Source: an uncultured bacterium
Lineage (GTDB): Bacteria > Sysuimicrobiota > Sysuimicrobiia > Sysuimicrobiales > Sysuimicrobiaceae
Direction of reading: 5' to 3'
Assembly: GCA_938028835.1 (NCBI GenBank)
Contig: CALIMJ010000027.1
Coordinates: 1 to 64,000 of the forward strand
Length of the DNA stretch: 64,000 nucleotides
The stretch's first letter is position 1; each line of letters starts with the position of its first letter. The notes below the pieces were generated by a model. That model worked only from the letters and a program-made list of their open reading frames with translations. It searched no databases and was not told the origin of the DNA. This document shows positions 17,835 to 27,027 of the stretch, one piece after another. A program made the translations under genes and the position numbers.

Positions 17835-18266
17835 TCAGCCGTCCCCTGGAAGACGCGCGAAAACCGCCTCGGTCCAAGCCAGTACCCGTTCCGCGTCCGC
17901 CAGGGCCCGCTCCGCGTCGGACTCCCCGTAAAGGTCCTGGGGCGGGGTGTCCGTCTCCTCGTCCCCGTAAAAGGCGAGCTCACGCTCCCGGGTCAGGCGT
18001 CGGGAAATGGCTGCCAGCTCGGTGACTTCTCCCCTCAAGGGATCCGGAAAACGCGCCGCGTGGGCGCGAAGGGTGGCTCCCACGTCGTGCAGTCGAGGGA
18101 CCTCCACCCCCGCAGCGCGCAGCGCGGCCTTCAGGCAGAGCTCCACGGCCTCCTGACACCGGCGCACCACCAGGTTCCACGCTCCGCGGCGGCGCAGGGA
18201 GCGCGCTTCCTCCAGGACCAGCGTGGCCTGGTGCAGGAAGGCCCGGGCGGCGGTCCGGTTGGTCAC
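17835..18266 (-). CDS. HEPN-domain protein
   Basis: A 143-residue all-helical protein of the HEPN family: FLHQATLVLEEA, the typical helix CQEAVELCLKAALRAAG, PRLHDVGATL and a C-terminal ERELAFYGDEE segment followed by P and Y. The RNase motif Rx4-6H of toxin-type HEPN proteins is not visible. GTG 18266 overlaps the stop of the nucleotidyltransferase by 4 nt. Such HEPN-MNT pairs include HepT-MntA toxin-antitoxin modules and non-toxic accessory pairs; the missing motif favours the latter. It converges on pxpBC with a 42-nt gap. Confidence 0.8.
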   Translation of the reverse strand: MTNRTAARAFLHQATLVLEEARSLRRRGAWNLVVRRCQEAVELCLKAALRAAGVEVPRLHDVGATLRAHAARFPDPLRGEVTELAAISRRLTRERELAFYGDEETDTPPQDLYGESDAERALADAERVLAWTEAVFARLPGDG

Positions 18267-18772
18267 AGCTCGAACACCTCGCCGGGCCGGTAGTCGGGCT
18301 TGAGGTCCCAGTACCAAACGCGGCCGATCCGGAGCCTGCGCGCCCCCAGCCGACGCAGGGATTCCCGCATGCGGTCCAGCACGGACCGAAAAAAACCGTC
18401 CCGATCGTGCAGCAGGACCGCGTCCTCCACCATGTCCAGGTAGAGCAACCGCAGCCGGCGGGCCTCCTCCGGGGTCTTGAGGATCGGGTACACGTCCGTG
18501 TGGATCCCGTCCCTGCGCAGCGCCTCCAGCAACGGTTCCACCGCCTCGTCCGCTTGCGTCAGCACGTCGTGGCGGGCGAGCCGGGAGGCGGGTAGGCCCT
18601 CCACCACCACCAACAGGTCCACGTCCGAGGTCGGCCCGGCTTCGCCCCGGGCCACGGACCCGAAGAGCACCGCGGACACCAGGGATGGCCCCAGGCTGCG
18701 CTGCAAGGCCCTCACGTACGCCTCCGCCAGCTCCCGCAGGCGCGCGCTCACCGTCTTCGGGTCGGCGCTCAC
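18263..18772 (-). CDS. MNT-type nucleotidyltransferase domain protein
   Basis: A 169-residue minimal nucleotidyltransferase with the catalytic signature VLFGSVARGEAGPTSDVDLL (GS-x9-DxD, about residues 36-54). A further conserved acidic residue is plausible in IHTDVYPIL (Asp about 93). It is longer than minimal MNTs, with an Arg-rich C-terminal extension ending in a WYWDLKPDY segment. GTG 18772 overlaps the glycosyltransferase stop by 4 nt, so all three minus-strand genes look translationally coupled. MNT partners of HEPN proteins can AMPylate the HEPN; whether this happens here is unknown. Confidence 0.85.
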   Translation of the reverse strand: MSADPKTVSARLRELAEAYVRALQRSLGPSLVSAVLFGSVARGEAGPTSDVDLLVVVEGLPASRLARHDVLTQADEAVEPLLEALRRDGIHTDVYPILKTPEEARRLRLLYLDMVEDAVLLHDRDGFFRSVLDRMRESLRRLGARRLRIGRVWYWDLKPDYRPGEVFEL

Positions 18773-19992
18773 GGCACCAGCCTAGCACGCCCGGCACGAC
18801 GCGCCGCCGAGCCCACAGCGCCCAGGCTCCACCCGGCCACCAGGACGGTGGCCAGCGCGGCTCCGTAGGACGCGGGTCCGGACAGCACCGGCCACAGGGC
18901 CGACCACGGCGGGGTCGCGTACTGCGGGAAACTGGCCACGTAGCCGAACCCGTACGCGAGGTTGGCCAGCAGCACCGCGGACAGGGCGACCCAGAATGCC
19001 GCGCCGGTCTGTCCGAGAACCCAGCTAGCAAGGGCTAGGGGCAACGCCGGAAACAGGTACCGTTCGTGCATGCGGGTGGCCAGGGCGAAGGCGGCCACGC
19101 ACACCGCGGCAGCGCCGAGGGCGGCCAGGCCCGGGTCGCCACGGCCCGCCACGCGCCAGGTCACCCAGGCTACGGCCAACGAAGCCAGCAGCAGCCCCCA
19201 CACGGACGCCATAAGCCCCAGGACAGGAAGCGTGTCGGGCCTCCAGTTCAGGCCGGCGAGGTACCAGAGGTTGAGGGCGTTCACCGAACCATAGGGGTAG
19301 GTGGCGGAGGCGGAAAGGGCCAGGCGCGCGAGCCCCACGGGTGAGAGTCCGAACAGCAGCCCCCCTGCCGCGGTGGTGAGCGCGCAACTCCCCGCACTCC
19401 ACACGAGCGTCCGAAGCCCGGCCCGGCCGCACGCGAGGCCCAGCAGCAGCACCGCGCCGGCTGCAGCGTACTGCGGCTTGGTGAGGGCCGCCCACCCGAA
19501 CAGCACTCCCGCCCACCCGGGCCTTCCCCCGTGTAGCGCGACGGCGCCGCCCAGTAGCCACGCCACCGACACGGACTCCGCCTGCCCCCACCAGGCTCCG
19601 GCCAGTAGGACCGCAGGGTGCAACAGGTAGGCCAGGGCCGCCACCTGGCCCCGGGCTCCTCCCAGGCGCCACAGCAGCGCTGCCACCGCGAAGTCCGCGG
19701 CCGCGGGGACCGCTTTGACGAGCTGGCCGGCTGCGGACGGCCACGCGCGCACCAGGAACCCCAGCGGCCACAGGAGCGTGAGGTAGCCGGGCAGGTAGTC
19801 CGCGAACAGCCCCGGCGCGTAGAAGCGCCAGGGCCCCACCTCCGCCAGCCGCAGCGCCCAGGCGTGAAAGGCCGCCAGATCTGCGGGGTGGCCGGGGGCC
19901 CAGAGCAGCGCGGCCCGCACCGCCGCGGCGGCGGCCCACGGTACGGCCCGCAGGACGCGCGACGTCCCCGGTCCGGCCACGGCGTGTCCCAT
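18769..19992 (-). CDS. Polytopic GT-C type glycosyltransferase (GT87/DUF2029-like)
   Basis: A 407-residue integral membrane protein with about 10-11 hydrophobic helices and GT-C features. An acidic first loop (HPADLAAFHAWALRL) is followed by an aromatic segment with DYLPGYLTLLWPLG and by a WGQAES motif. The ALATRMHERYLFPALPLAL segment is typical of polyprenyl-phosphate-dependent mannosyl/glucosyltransferases. It would transfer a sugar from a lipid-linked donor outside the membrane; donor and acceptor are not deducible. It heads a three-gene minus-strand operon with MNT and HEPN genes, an unusual partnership. Confidence 0.75.
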   Translation of the reverse strand: MGHAVAGPGTSRVLRAVPWAAAAAVRAALLWAPGHPADLAAFHAWALRLAEVGPWRFYAPGLFADYLPGYLTLLWPLGFLVRAWPSAAGQLVKAVPAAADFAVAALLWRLGGARGQVAALAYLLHPAVLLAGAWWGQAESVSVAWLLGGAVALHGGRPGWAGVLFGWAALTKPQYAAAGAVLLLGLACGRAGLRTLVWSAGSCALTTAAGGLLFGLSPVGLARLALSASATYPYGSVNALNLWYLAGLNWRPDTLPVLGLMASVWGLLLASLAVAWVTWRVAGRGDPGLAALGAAAVCVAAFALATRMHERYLFPALPLALASWVLGQTGAAFWVALSAVLLANLAYGFGYVASFPQYATPPWSALWPVLSGPASYGAALATVLVAGWSLGAVGSAARRAGRARLVP

Positions 19993-20072
19993 CGGTCCCT
20001 CCGGTACTCGGGGTCCGGGCCGATGGTACCACCAGGAGGGCCGCCGACCCGCGTGGAAGCTTAGAGGTGGCC

Positions 20073-21188
20073 ATGAGGGTGGGAGTGCCGAGGGAGCGCA
20101 AGGACGGTGAGTACCGGGTGGGCCTCACCCCGGCGGGGGTGATGCAGCTGGTGGAGGCCGGATGTGAGGTGGTGGTCGAGTCCGGCGCGGGCGAGGGGAG
20201 CGGGTTCTCGGACGAGGAGTACGTGCGCCGGGGAGCCCGCGTCACCCGCGACCGGGCGGAAGCGTGGGGCTGCGAGCTAGTGATGAAGGTCAAGGAGCCT
20301 CTGCCCGAGGAGCAGGGGTACCTGCGCCGGGGGCTGGTGCTGTTCACCTACCTCCACCTAGCTGCGGACGAGGCGCTCAGCCGCGCGCTGCTGCGTTCCG
20401 GGGCGGTGGCGCTGGCGTACGAGACCGTCCAGCTCCCCGACGGAGAGCTGCCCCTGCTCACGCCCATGAGCGAGGTGGCGGGCAAGCTGGCCGTACAGGA
20501 GGCCAGCTACTACCTCAAGCGCACGCAGGGCGGGAAGGGTACCCTGCTGGGAGGGGTCACGGGCGTGGCTCCCGGGACGGTGGTGGTGCTGGGCGGCGGG
20601 GTGGTAGGGACCAACGCCGCCAGGGTGGCCCTGGGCATGGGCGCGCAGGTCACCGTCCTGGAGCGGAACCCGCGGCGCATGGCTCACCTGGACGACGTGC
20701 TGCACGGTCGCATCCAGGTGCTCGCCAGCAACCCGTACACGGTGGAACAGGCGGTGGCCTACGCGGACGTGCTCATCGGCGCCGTGCTGGTCCCGGGCGC
20801 CCGCACCCCCAAGCTGGTGTCCGCGGACCTGGTCCGCGCCATGAAGCCGGGGTCGGTGATCGTGGACGTGTCGGTGGACCAGGGCGGGTGCGTGGAGACC
20901 ATCCGGCCCACCACCCACAGCCAGCCCGTGTACGAGTGGGGCGGGGTGATCCACTACGGGGTCACCAACATGCCCGCGGCGGTCCCGCGGACGTCCACCG
21001 TGGCGCTCACCAACGCCACCGTGGGCTACGCGGTCGCCCTGGCCCGGAAGGGTTGGCGGGAAGCGTGTCGCCAGGACCCGGCCCTGGCGCGGGGGCTGAA
21101 CGTGGTGGACGGCCGGGTCACTCACCCGGGCGTAGCGGAAGCCCACGGCCTCCCGTTCACGCCCGTGGAGGAGGTCCTGCGGGCCTGA
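20073..21188 (+). CDS. ald: Alanine dehydrogenase
   Basis: A 371-residue NAD-dependent enzyme that interconverts L-alanine and pyruvate plus ammonia. The N terminus [19 protein letters not shown] is characteristic, with pyruvate-binding Arg. [16 protein letters not shown] contains the catalytic-site Lys, and TYLHLAAD carries the catalytic His. The Rossmann motif [19 protein letters not shown] lies at about 170-188. ATG 20073 has GAGG 5-6 nt upstream; an in-frame GTG two codons earlier is possible. It is transcribed divergently from the glycosyltransferase operon across 80 nt in which I see no convincing promoter. Confidence 0.95.
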   Translation: MRVGVPRERKDGEYRVGLTPAGVMQLVEAGCEVVVESGAGEGSGFSDEEYVRRGARVTRDRAEAWGCELVMKVKEPLPEEQGYLRRGLVLFTYLHLAADEALSRALLRSGAVALAYETVQLPDGELPLLTPMSEVAGKLAVQEASYYLKRTQGGKGTLLGGVTGVAPGTVVVLGGGVVGTNAARVALGMGAQVTVLERNPRRMAHLDDVLHGRIQVLASNPYTVEQAVAYADVLIGAVLVPGARTPKLVSADLVRAMKPGSVIVDVSVDQGGCVETIRPTTHSQPVYEWGGVIHYGVTNMPAAVPRTSTVALTNATVGYAVALARKGWREACRQDPALARGLNVVDGRVTHPGVAEAHGLPFTPVEEVLRA

Positions 21189-21215
21189 ACCGGCCCGGGG
21201 CCAGGGTTTTCGACG

Positions 21216-21446
21216 CTAGGGGGTGGGCAGGTTGGCGAAGATGGCCTCCACGGACTCGGGCGTCTCCGGCCGGATCCGTCCCGCCGCGATCTCCTCCAGG
21301 GCCACGGTGACCGGGTTCTGGGAGTCCACGTCCACCAAGGGTAGCTGTCCGGACCGCAGCTCCCGGGCCCGCTTGGCGGCCAGCATCACCAGCAGGTACT
21401 TGTTGGGCACCCGTTCCAGCAACGTCTCGATGGGCGGACGGATCAT
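21216..21446 (-). CDS. rpoZ: RNA polymerase omega subunit
   Basis: A 76-residue protein with the omega core RPPIETLLERVPNKYLLVMLAAKRARELRSG, a PVTVALEEIAAGRI segment (the conserved K-x-x-x-x-A-L-x-E-I block) and a short acidic tail. ATG 21446 follows GGGAGGGAG. The gene is not next to gmk, unlike in many Firmicutes. A TAGAAT -10-like sequence on the minus strand at 21474-21479 is the best promoter candidate, with no clear -35. Confidence 0.9.
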   Translation of the reverse strand: MIRPPIETLLERVPNKYLLVMLAAKRARELRSGQLPLVDVDSQNPVTVALEEIAAGRIRPETPESVEAIFANLPTP

Positions 21447-21532
21447 GGCGTCTCCCTCCCGACCTCCAAAGGGTATTCTACCGGGTGGAGGAAATGCAAG
21501 CCGTCCGGGACGGCGGGTGGGGTGAGGCTGAC

Positions 21533-23350
21533 GTGGCGACCCTCGAACTCCAGCAGGTCATCACGGGTACTGTGCCGGAGCACTTCCTGCGGGCGGTGCG
21601 GGAGCGGGACCGGCGGGTGGCCCTGTGGCACAAGCGCAGGGGACTGTGGCACCCGGTCACGTGGGCGGACTACGGCCGAGCGGCGCAGGAGGTGGCTTGC
21701 GGGCTAATCGCCCTGGGCTTCCAGCCCGGCCAGGCCGCGGCCATCATCGGCAACAACCGGCCCGAGTGGCTGTTCTGCGACATGGGGATCCTGCTGGCCG
21801 GGGGCCTGTCGGTGGCGGTGTACGCCACCAACCCGCCCGAGCAGTGTGCGTACATCCTGGGACACAGCGAAGCCCGGGTCTTCTTCGTGGAGGACGAGGA
21901 GCAGCTCGATAAGGCCCTGGAGGTCCGCGGCCAGCTCCCGCAGCTGGAGCGCATCGTGGTCATGGATCCGGAGGGGCTGGCCGGGTTCTCCGACCCGCAG
22001 GTCCTCACCCTGGACGAGCTACGCACCCTGGGCCGCGCCGCGTGGGATCCCGAGGGGCTGGAGCGCCTCGCCCGGAGGGCGTCCGAGGAGCAGGTGGCCA
22101 TCCTGCTGTACACCTCGGGCACCACAGGGCCGCCCAAGGGGGCCATGCTGACCCACCGGAACCTCCTGTGGACCGCGCAGGCCCTGGGCCAGGCCAACGC
22201 CCTGTACCCCACGGACAGCGCGCTGTCCTTCCTGCCCCTGTCGCACATCGCGGAGCGCATGCTGAGCGTGTACCTCCCCCTCGTGTGGGGGTACGCGGTG
22301 TACTTCGCGGAGAACCTGGACACCCTGTTCCAGAACCTGCAGGAGGTGCGTCCCACCATCCTGTTCGCGGTGCCGCGGCTGTGGGAGAAGCTCCACTCGC
22401 AGCTCACCCTGCACATGCGGGAGGTGGACGCCTTCAAGCGCGCCGCGTACGAGGCGGCCCTCCGGGTGGGGCGGCGGTACGCCCTGGCGCGCCTGGCGGG
22501 TGAGCCCATCTCCCCGGCCCTCCGGGCCGCGCACGCGCTGGCGGAGCTCGCGGTGCTGCGTCCGCTCCGGCGCCGTCTGGGGCTGGACCGGGTGCGGTTC
22601 GCGGTGTCCGGGGCCGCTCCCATCGCTCCGGAGATCCTGGAGTTCTACCACGCCCTGGGGGTGCGGATCCGGGAGGTGTACGGACAGACGGAAGGCAGCG
22701 GTCCCACCACCATCCACCAGGGAGACCGCATCCGGCTGGGTACCGTCGGGCAGCCCCTCCCCGGAGTGGAGGTCCGCATCGCCCCCGACGGCGAGATCCT
22801 GGTCCGCGGCCCCAACGTGTTCGCCGGCTACTTCAGAGACCCGGAGGCTACCGCGCAGGCGTTGCGGGACGGCTGGCTGCACTCCGGGGACGTGGGGGAG
22901 ATGGACGGAGACGGCTTTTTGCGGATCACCGACCGCAAGAAGGACCTGATCGTGAACGCCTACGGGAAGAACATCGCGCCCGCGTACGTGGAGAACCTGC
23001 TGAAGACCAGTCCCTACATCCAGGACGCGGTGGTGATCGGCGACCGGCGGCCGTACCTGGTGGCCCTGATCGTCATCGACGAGGACAACGTGACCCGCTG
23101 GGCCCAGGACCGGCGGATTCCCTTCTCCACCTTCGCGGACCTGAGCGGCAACGAGCAGGTGCGGGAGCTCATCGCTCAGGAGGTGGAGCAGGTGAACCGG
23201 TCGCTGAGCAACCCCGAGCAGGTGAAGCGGTTCGCCCTGCTGCCCAAGCGGCTGTACCAGGAGGACGGGGAGGTCACCCCCACCCAGAAGGTGAAGCGTA
23301 AGGCCATCGTGGAGAAGTACTGTGACCTGATCGAGAGCCTGTACCGTTAG
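21533..23350 (+). CDS. Long-chain acyl-CoA synthetase (AMP-forming)
   Basis: A 605-residue ANL-superfamily enzyme of the FadD15/long-chain type. P-loop LLYTSGTTGPPKGAMLTHRN lies at about residue 185, the A4/A5 region is VYGQTEGS, and the hinge block is LHSGDVGEMDGDGFLRITDRKKDLI. The C-terminal region contains TPTQKVKRKAIVEKY with the likely catalytic Lys. I prefer GTG 21533 because GGTGAGG lies 5 nt upstream; in-frame GTG 21485 and ATG 21494 would add 13-16 residues. It converges on the liv transporter operon; a shared role in catabolism is possible but unproven. Confidence 0.92.
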   Translation: MATLELQQVITGTVPEHFLRAVRERDRRVALWHKRRGLWHPVTWADYGRAAQEVACGLIALGFQPGQAAAIIGNNRPEWLFCDMGILLAGGLSVAVYATNPPEQCAYILGHSEARVFFVEDEEQLDKALEVRGQLPQLERIVVMDPEGLAGFSDPQVLTLDELRTLGRAAWDPEGLERLARRASEEQVAILLYTSGTTGPPKGAMLTHRNLLWTAQALGQANALYPTDSALSFLPLSHIAERMLSVYLPLVWGYAVYFAENLDTLFQNLQEVRPTILFAVPRLWEKLHSQLTLHMREVDAFKRAAYEAALRVGRRYALARLAGEPISPALRAAHALAELAVLRPLRRRLGLDRVRFAVSGAAPIAPEILEFYHALGVRIREVYGQTEGSGPTTIHQGDRIRLGTVGQPLPGVEVRIAPDGEILVRGPNVFAGYFRDPEATAQALRDGWLHSGDVGEMDGDGFLRITDRKKDLIVNAYGKNIAPAYVENLLKTSPYIQDAVVIGDRRPYLVALIVIDEDNVTRWAQDRRIPFSTFADLSGNEQVRELIAQEVEQVNRSLSNPEQVKRFALLPKRLYQEDGEVTPTQKVKRKAIVEKYCDLIESLYR

Positions 23351-23361
23351 ACGGGCTACCT

Positions 23362-24135
23362 TCACGCCCACCGGCGGCGGGGCCGCCACCGGCGGAATCC
23401 CTTGGGGGACGGCTCTTTCTGGATCCCCAGGTACAGCTCCTGCACGTTGGGGTCCTCCCGCAGCCGCTCCGCGGGCCCCTCCAGCACCAGCCGGCCCGCC
23501 TCCAGAACGTACCCGTAGTGGGCCACCTGGAGGGCCATCCGGGCGTTCTGCTCCACGAGGAGGAGGGGGATCCCCTCCCGGTTCAGCGACTGCAGGATGG
23601 AAAAGATTTGCGCCACCACCCGCGGCGCGAGGCCCAGGGACGGCTCGTCCAGCAACAGCAGGGACGGGCGCAGCAGCAGGGCGCGGGCGATGGCCAGCAT
23701 CTGCTGCTCGCCCCCCGAGAGGGTCCCCGCCTGCTGCCACAGCCGCTCCCGGAGCACGGGGAACCGGTCCAGCACCGCGTCGTACTCCGTCCGGGTGTAC
23801 CGACGGGCGTAGCCCACCAGCTGCAGGTTCTCTTCCACCGTGAGTTCCGGGAACAGCCCGCGGCCCTCGGGTACTAGGGCCAGTCCCATCCGGGTGATGG
23901 CGTCCGGCTCCTTTCCGTTCAGGCGCACCCCGCGGAAAGTGACCTCGCCCTTCTCGGGCTGGTCCGGGATCAGCCCCATGACGGTCCGCAGCAGCGTGCT
24001 CTTCCCCGCGCCGTTGCTGCCCAGGAGGGCCACCACCTGGCCCTCCCGCACCTGCAGGGAGACCCCCCGCAGGACCACCAGCCCTTTCCGGTAGCCCGCC
24101 TCTACGTTCCTGACGGACAGGACCTCTGTGGTCAT
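23362..24135 (-). CDS. livF: Branched-chain amino acid ABC transporter ATP-binding protein LivF
   Basis: A 257-residue ABC ATPase with Walker A LLGSNGAGKSTLL, signature LSGGEQQMLAIARAL, Walker B LLLLDEPSLGLAP and H-loop region LLLVEQNARMAL, followed by the LivF-typical tail. ATG 24135 overlaps the livG stop by 4 nt (ATGA). It is the last gene of the operon livM-livH-livK-livG-livF, and drives uptake of branched-chain amino acids or related amphipathic solutes. Confidence 0.95.
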   Translation of the reverse strand: MTTEVLSVRNVEAGYRKGLVVLRGVSLQVREGQVVALLGSNGAGKSTLLRTVMGLIPDQPEKGEVTFRGVRLNGKEPDAITRMGLALVPEGRGLFPELTVEENLQLVGYARRYTRTEYDAVLDRFPVLRERLWQQAGTLSGGEQQMLAIARALLLRPSLLLLDEPSLGLAPRVVAQIFSILQSLNREGIPLLLVEQNARMALQVAHYGYVLEAGRLVLEGPAERLREDPNVQELYLGIQKEPSPKGFRRWRPRRRWA

Positions 24136-24905
24136 GCCCCCACGCCCAGGTATGCCTCCACCACCTTCGGGTCCCGCTGCACCGCCTCCGGCGGCCCCTG
24201 GGCGATGACCTCCCCGTGATCCAGGACGACCACGCGTTCCGAGAGATCCATGACCATGCGGAGGTCGTGCTCCACCAGCACCACGGTGAGCCCGAAGACC
24301 CGCCGGGCGTCCTGCAGCCGGTACTTCAGCTCGTCCTTCTCCTCCGCCACCAGCCCCGCGGAGGGTTCGTCCAGGAGCAACAGGCGCGGCTGGCTCGTGA
24401 GGGCCCGGCCCAGCTCCACCACCCTCTGGACCCCGTGCGGCAGCGCGGCCACCGGACGGTCGCGGTACGCCTGGAGCTCCAGGAACTCCAGGATGGCCTC
24501 CGCCCGCTCCCGCTGCCGGACCTCCTCCTCCCGGGCGCGGCGGCTCCACACCGCCACCTCCCACACGGGGGTCCGGAAGTGGCGGTGGCACCCCAGCAGG
24601 AGGTTGTCGAGCACCGTCATCCCGCGGAACAGCTCCAGGTTCTGGAAGGTGCGGGCCACACCCGACCGGGCGATGACGTCGGGCGAGGCTCGGGTGACGT
24701 CCTGGCCGTCCAGCAGCACCCGGCCGCGCTGCGGCCGGTACAACCCGCAGATGCAGTTGAACAGGCTGGTTTTCCCGGCCCCGTTGGGTCCGATGACGCT
24801 GACCAGCTCACCGGCCCGGACCTCCAGGCTGACGTCCTGCAGGGCAGCCACCCCTCCGAACCGGAGGGTCACGCCCTCCACCTGGAGGAGTGGCCGCCCG
24901 TCCAC
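24132..24905 (-). CDS. livG: Branched-chain amino acid ABC transporter ATP-binding protein LivG
   Basis: A 257-residue ABC ATPase: Walker A VIGPNGAGKTSLFNCI, the family-typical IARSGVARTFQNLELF around the Q-loop, Walker B LLLLDEPSAGL and switch His in LVEHDLRMVMDL. The usual LSGG signature is replaced by ALPHGVQRVVELGRAL, the degenerate form common in LivG (PyG-x-QR). GTG 24905 lies 8 nt after the livK stop with a weak ribosome site. Confidence 0.93.
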   Translation of the reverse strand: MDGRPLLQVEGVTLRFGGVAALQDVSLEVRAGELVSVIGPNGAGKTSLFNCICGLYRPQRGRVLLDGQDVTRASPDVIARSGVARTFQNLELFRGMTVLDNLLLGCHRHFRTPVWEVAVWSRRAREEEVRQRERAEAILEFLELQAYRDRPVAALPHGVQRVVELGRALTSQPRLLLLDEPSAGLVAEEKDELKYRLQDARRVFGLTVVLVEHDLRMVMDLSERVVVLDHGEVIAQGPPEAVQRDPKVVEAYLGVGA

Positions 24906-24913
24906 GCCGGTAC

Positions 24914-26086
24914 TCAGAAGCCCGTGGGGTAGCTGATCCAGTCCGTGAGCCGCGTGTACCGGCCGCCCTCCGCCCGGGTGAGGAACACCCGGTTGATGCC
25001 CTGCCGGCGGTCCGGCCCGAAGGTCACGCCCCGGATCACCTGGCCGTCCCAGTTCCGGATGCTCTCCATGGCGGTCACGAACCGCTCCTTGGTGAGCTCG
25101 CGGCCCGCCAGGCGGAGGCCCTCCACGAAGGGCTCCATGAACGCCCAGCCAGCCAGGGCGTTGAAGGGGTTGGTGCGCAGCGCGGGGTCCACGCGGGTGA
25201 GGATGGCCAGGGCCTCGTCCACCCGGCTGTCGCCGGTGCCCGGCAGCGGGAAGAAGGCGGTGGAGATCACCCCGTTCCACGCCTCCCCCGCCAGGGCGAA
25301 CATGATGGGGTCTCCCAGGGTGAAGGAGCTCAGCAGCCTGGGGGTGTAGCCGATCTTGGCCATCTCCCGCACGATGAGGGCACCGTGGCGCGGGGTGGCG
25401 TACAGCAGCACCGCGTCCGCCCGGGACTCGCGCAGCTTCACCGCCTCCGAGCTCACGTCCGCCTGGGTGACCTCGTAGGGGACCTGGGCGGTGATGCGAA
25501 CCCGCGACCGCACCGCCCCCTGCTTGGCGCCCAGCAGCCCTTTCTGCCCGTACAGGTCGTTCTGGTAGAAGACCGCGATGCTCTTGGCACCCAGCTGCCG
25601 GGCTGCGTAGTCCACCAGGATCTTGGCCTCCTCCACGTAGGAGGGGTAGGTGACGAACAGGTACTTCTTGTCGCGGAACCCGTACCACATGGTGGCGTCC
25701 GCGGTGGGGCTGATCCACACGACCTGGTTGCGCACGAGGTAGTCGCGGACCGCGAAGGCGTTGGCGGTCCCGATGAGGCCGACGATGGCGAACACCCCTA
25801 CCCGTTCCACCAGCTCCCGGACGTTGGCCGCCGCCCTCGGAGGCAGGTAGCTGTCGTCCCGCAGCACCACCCGCAGCCGCCGGCCGTGGATCCCTCCCTG
25901 GTCGTTCAGGTACCGGGCATACGCCTCCATGCCGCGGCCCACCGCGCCCCAGTACGCCGCAGGGCCGCTCAGGGGCATGGACGAACCGATGACCACCTCG
26001 TCGGCGGTCACGCCCCGTTCCTGCGCGCCGGCGCTCAAGGGCAAGGCCAGCAGCACCACCGCACACAGCCACGCCGCCGTCCGCAT
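24914..26086 (-). CDS. livK: Branched-chain amino acid ABC transporter substrate-binding protein LivK
   Basis: A 390-residue periplasmic-binding-protein type I component. Residues 1-21 form a signal peptide (MRTAAWLCAVVLLALPLSAGA) with a predicted cut before QERG; there is no lipobox Cys. The mature part starts VTADEVVIGSSMPLSGPAAYWG, typical of LivJ/LivK-like receptors. ATG 26086 has GGGGGAGGGAG just upstream, the best ribosome site in the operon, consistent with high receptor expression. The ligand may be a branched-chain amino acid, amide or aromatic compound; sequence does not decide. Confidence 0.92.
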   Translation of the reverse strand: MRTAAWLCAVVLLALPLSAGAQERGVTADEVVIGSSMPLSGPAAYWGAVGRGMEAYARYLNDQGGIHGRRLRVVLRDDSYLPPRAAANVRELVERVGVFAIVGLIGTANAFAVRDYLVRNQVVWISPTADATMWYGFRDKKYLFVTYPSYVEEAKILVDYAARQLGAKSIAVFYQNDLYGQKGLLGAKQGAVRSRVRITAQVPYEVTQADVSSEAVKLRESRADAVLLYATPRHGALIVREMAKIGYTPRLLSSFTLGDPIMFALAGEAWNGVISTAFFPLPGTGDSRVDEALAILTRVDPALRTNPFNALAGWAFMEPFVEGLRLAGRELTKERFVTAMESIRNWDGQVIRGVTFGPDRRQGINRVFLTRAEGGRYTRLTDWISYPTGF

Positions 26087-26151
26087 GATCTCCCTCCCCC
26101 TTTCCGTTTCTGCTCTTCTAGACTAACGGGCGCCGCCCCCCCGCGCGAGGG

Positions 26152-27027
26152 CTAGACCCGTCGGTGGAAGGGCCGGCCCAGGAGCCCCTCGGGTCGGAAC
26201 AGCAGCACCGCCACGATCACCACGAAGCTCAGGGTGGCCTTGTACTTCACCGACACGTACCCCGCGAACACGCTCTCCGCGACACCCAGGATCAGGCCCC
26301 CGGCGACCGCGCCGGGCAGGCTGTCCATACCACCGAGGACCGCTGCGGCGAACCCCTTGAGGAAGGGGTCCAGCATCATGAAGGGGTCCAGCAGCACCGC
26401 GGGGGCCAGCAGCATCCCCGCGGCCGCGCCCAGAGCGCCGGCCACGGCCCACGTGGCCGCCAGCACCTGACCCGCCGGCACGCCCAGCAGCTGCGCGGCG
26501 ACCGGGTTCTGCGCCACCGCCCGCATGGCCAACCCCAGCCGGGTCCTCTGCACCAGGGCGGACAGCCCCGCCACCAGCACCAGACCTACCGCCAGGGAGC
26601 CAGCGGTGAGCTCGCTCACCACCACCCCACCCAGACGGAAGACGCGGACCTCGGACAGCGGGAAGGGGAACACCTTGGTGTCCGTGCCCCACACCCACAC
26701 CATCACGCCGCTCAGGAACAGGGCGAACCCCAGGGTGGTGATGACCAGGCTGAGGGCCGTGGCCTGCCGGACCGGCTTGATCAACAGGCGGTAGAAGGTC
26801 GCGGACACCGCCGCCGCCCCCGCGAGACCGGTGAGGAGGGCGAGGCCGTAGGGCCAGCCCCGTGCCACCCCGCTGAATGCGAGGAACACCCCCAGCGTGG
26901 CCAGGTCGCCGTGGGCGAAGTTGAGGACCCGCGAGCACCGGTACAGCAGGACGATCCCCAGCGCCACCAGGGCGTACAGGCTGCCCGCGGCCAGACCGTT
27001 TGCCACGTACTGCAGCAGCAGGGTCAC
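26152..27027 (-). CDS. livH: Branched-chain amino acid ABC transporter permease LivH
   Basis: A 291-residue permease with about eight membrane helices. It starts LLLQYVANGLAAGSLYALVALG, followed by RVLNFAHGDLATLGVFLAF, the hallmark of LivH. The EAA-like cytoplasmic loop includes RAVAQNPVAAQLLGVPAGQV, and the C-terminal block GVAESVFAGYVSVKYK is also typical. GTG 27027 overlaps the livM stop by 4 nt. A 65-nt gap to livK follows. Confidence 0.93.
   Translation of the reverse strand: MTLLLQYVANGLAAGSLYALVALGIVLLYRCSRVLNFAHGDLATLGVFLAFSGVARGWPYGLALLTGLAGAAAVSATFYRLLIKPVRQATALSLVITTLGFALFLSGVMVWVWGTDTKVFPFPLSEVRVFRLGGVVVSELTAGSLAVGLVLVAGLSALVQRTRLGLAMRAVAQNPVAAQLLGVPAGQVLAATWAVAGALGAAAGMLLAPAVLLDPFMMLDPFLKGFAAAVLGGMDSLPGAVAGGLILGVAESVFAGYVSVKYKATLSFVVIVAVLLFRPEGLLGRPFHRRV

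Noticed and set aside
17835..18772. A classical HepT-MntA toxin-antitoxin module
   Set aside because: The MNT signature is present but no Rx4-6H RNase motif is visible in the HEPN protein, so I annotate domains only and do not claim a toxin.
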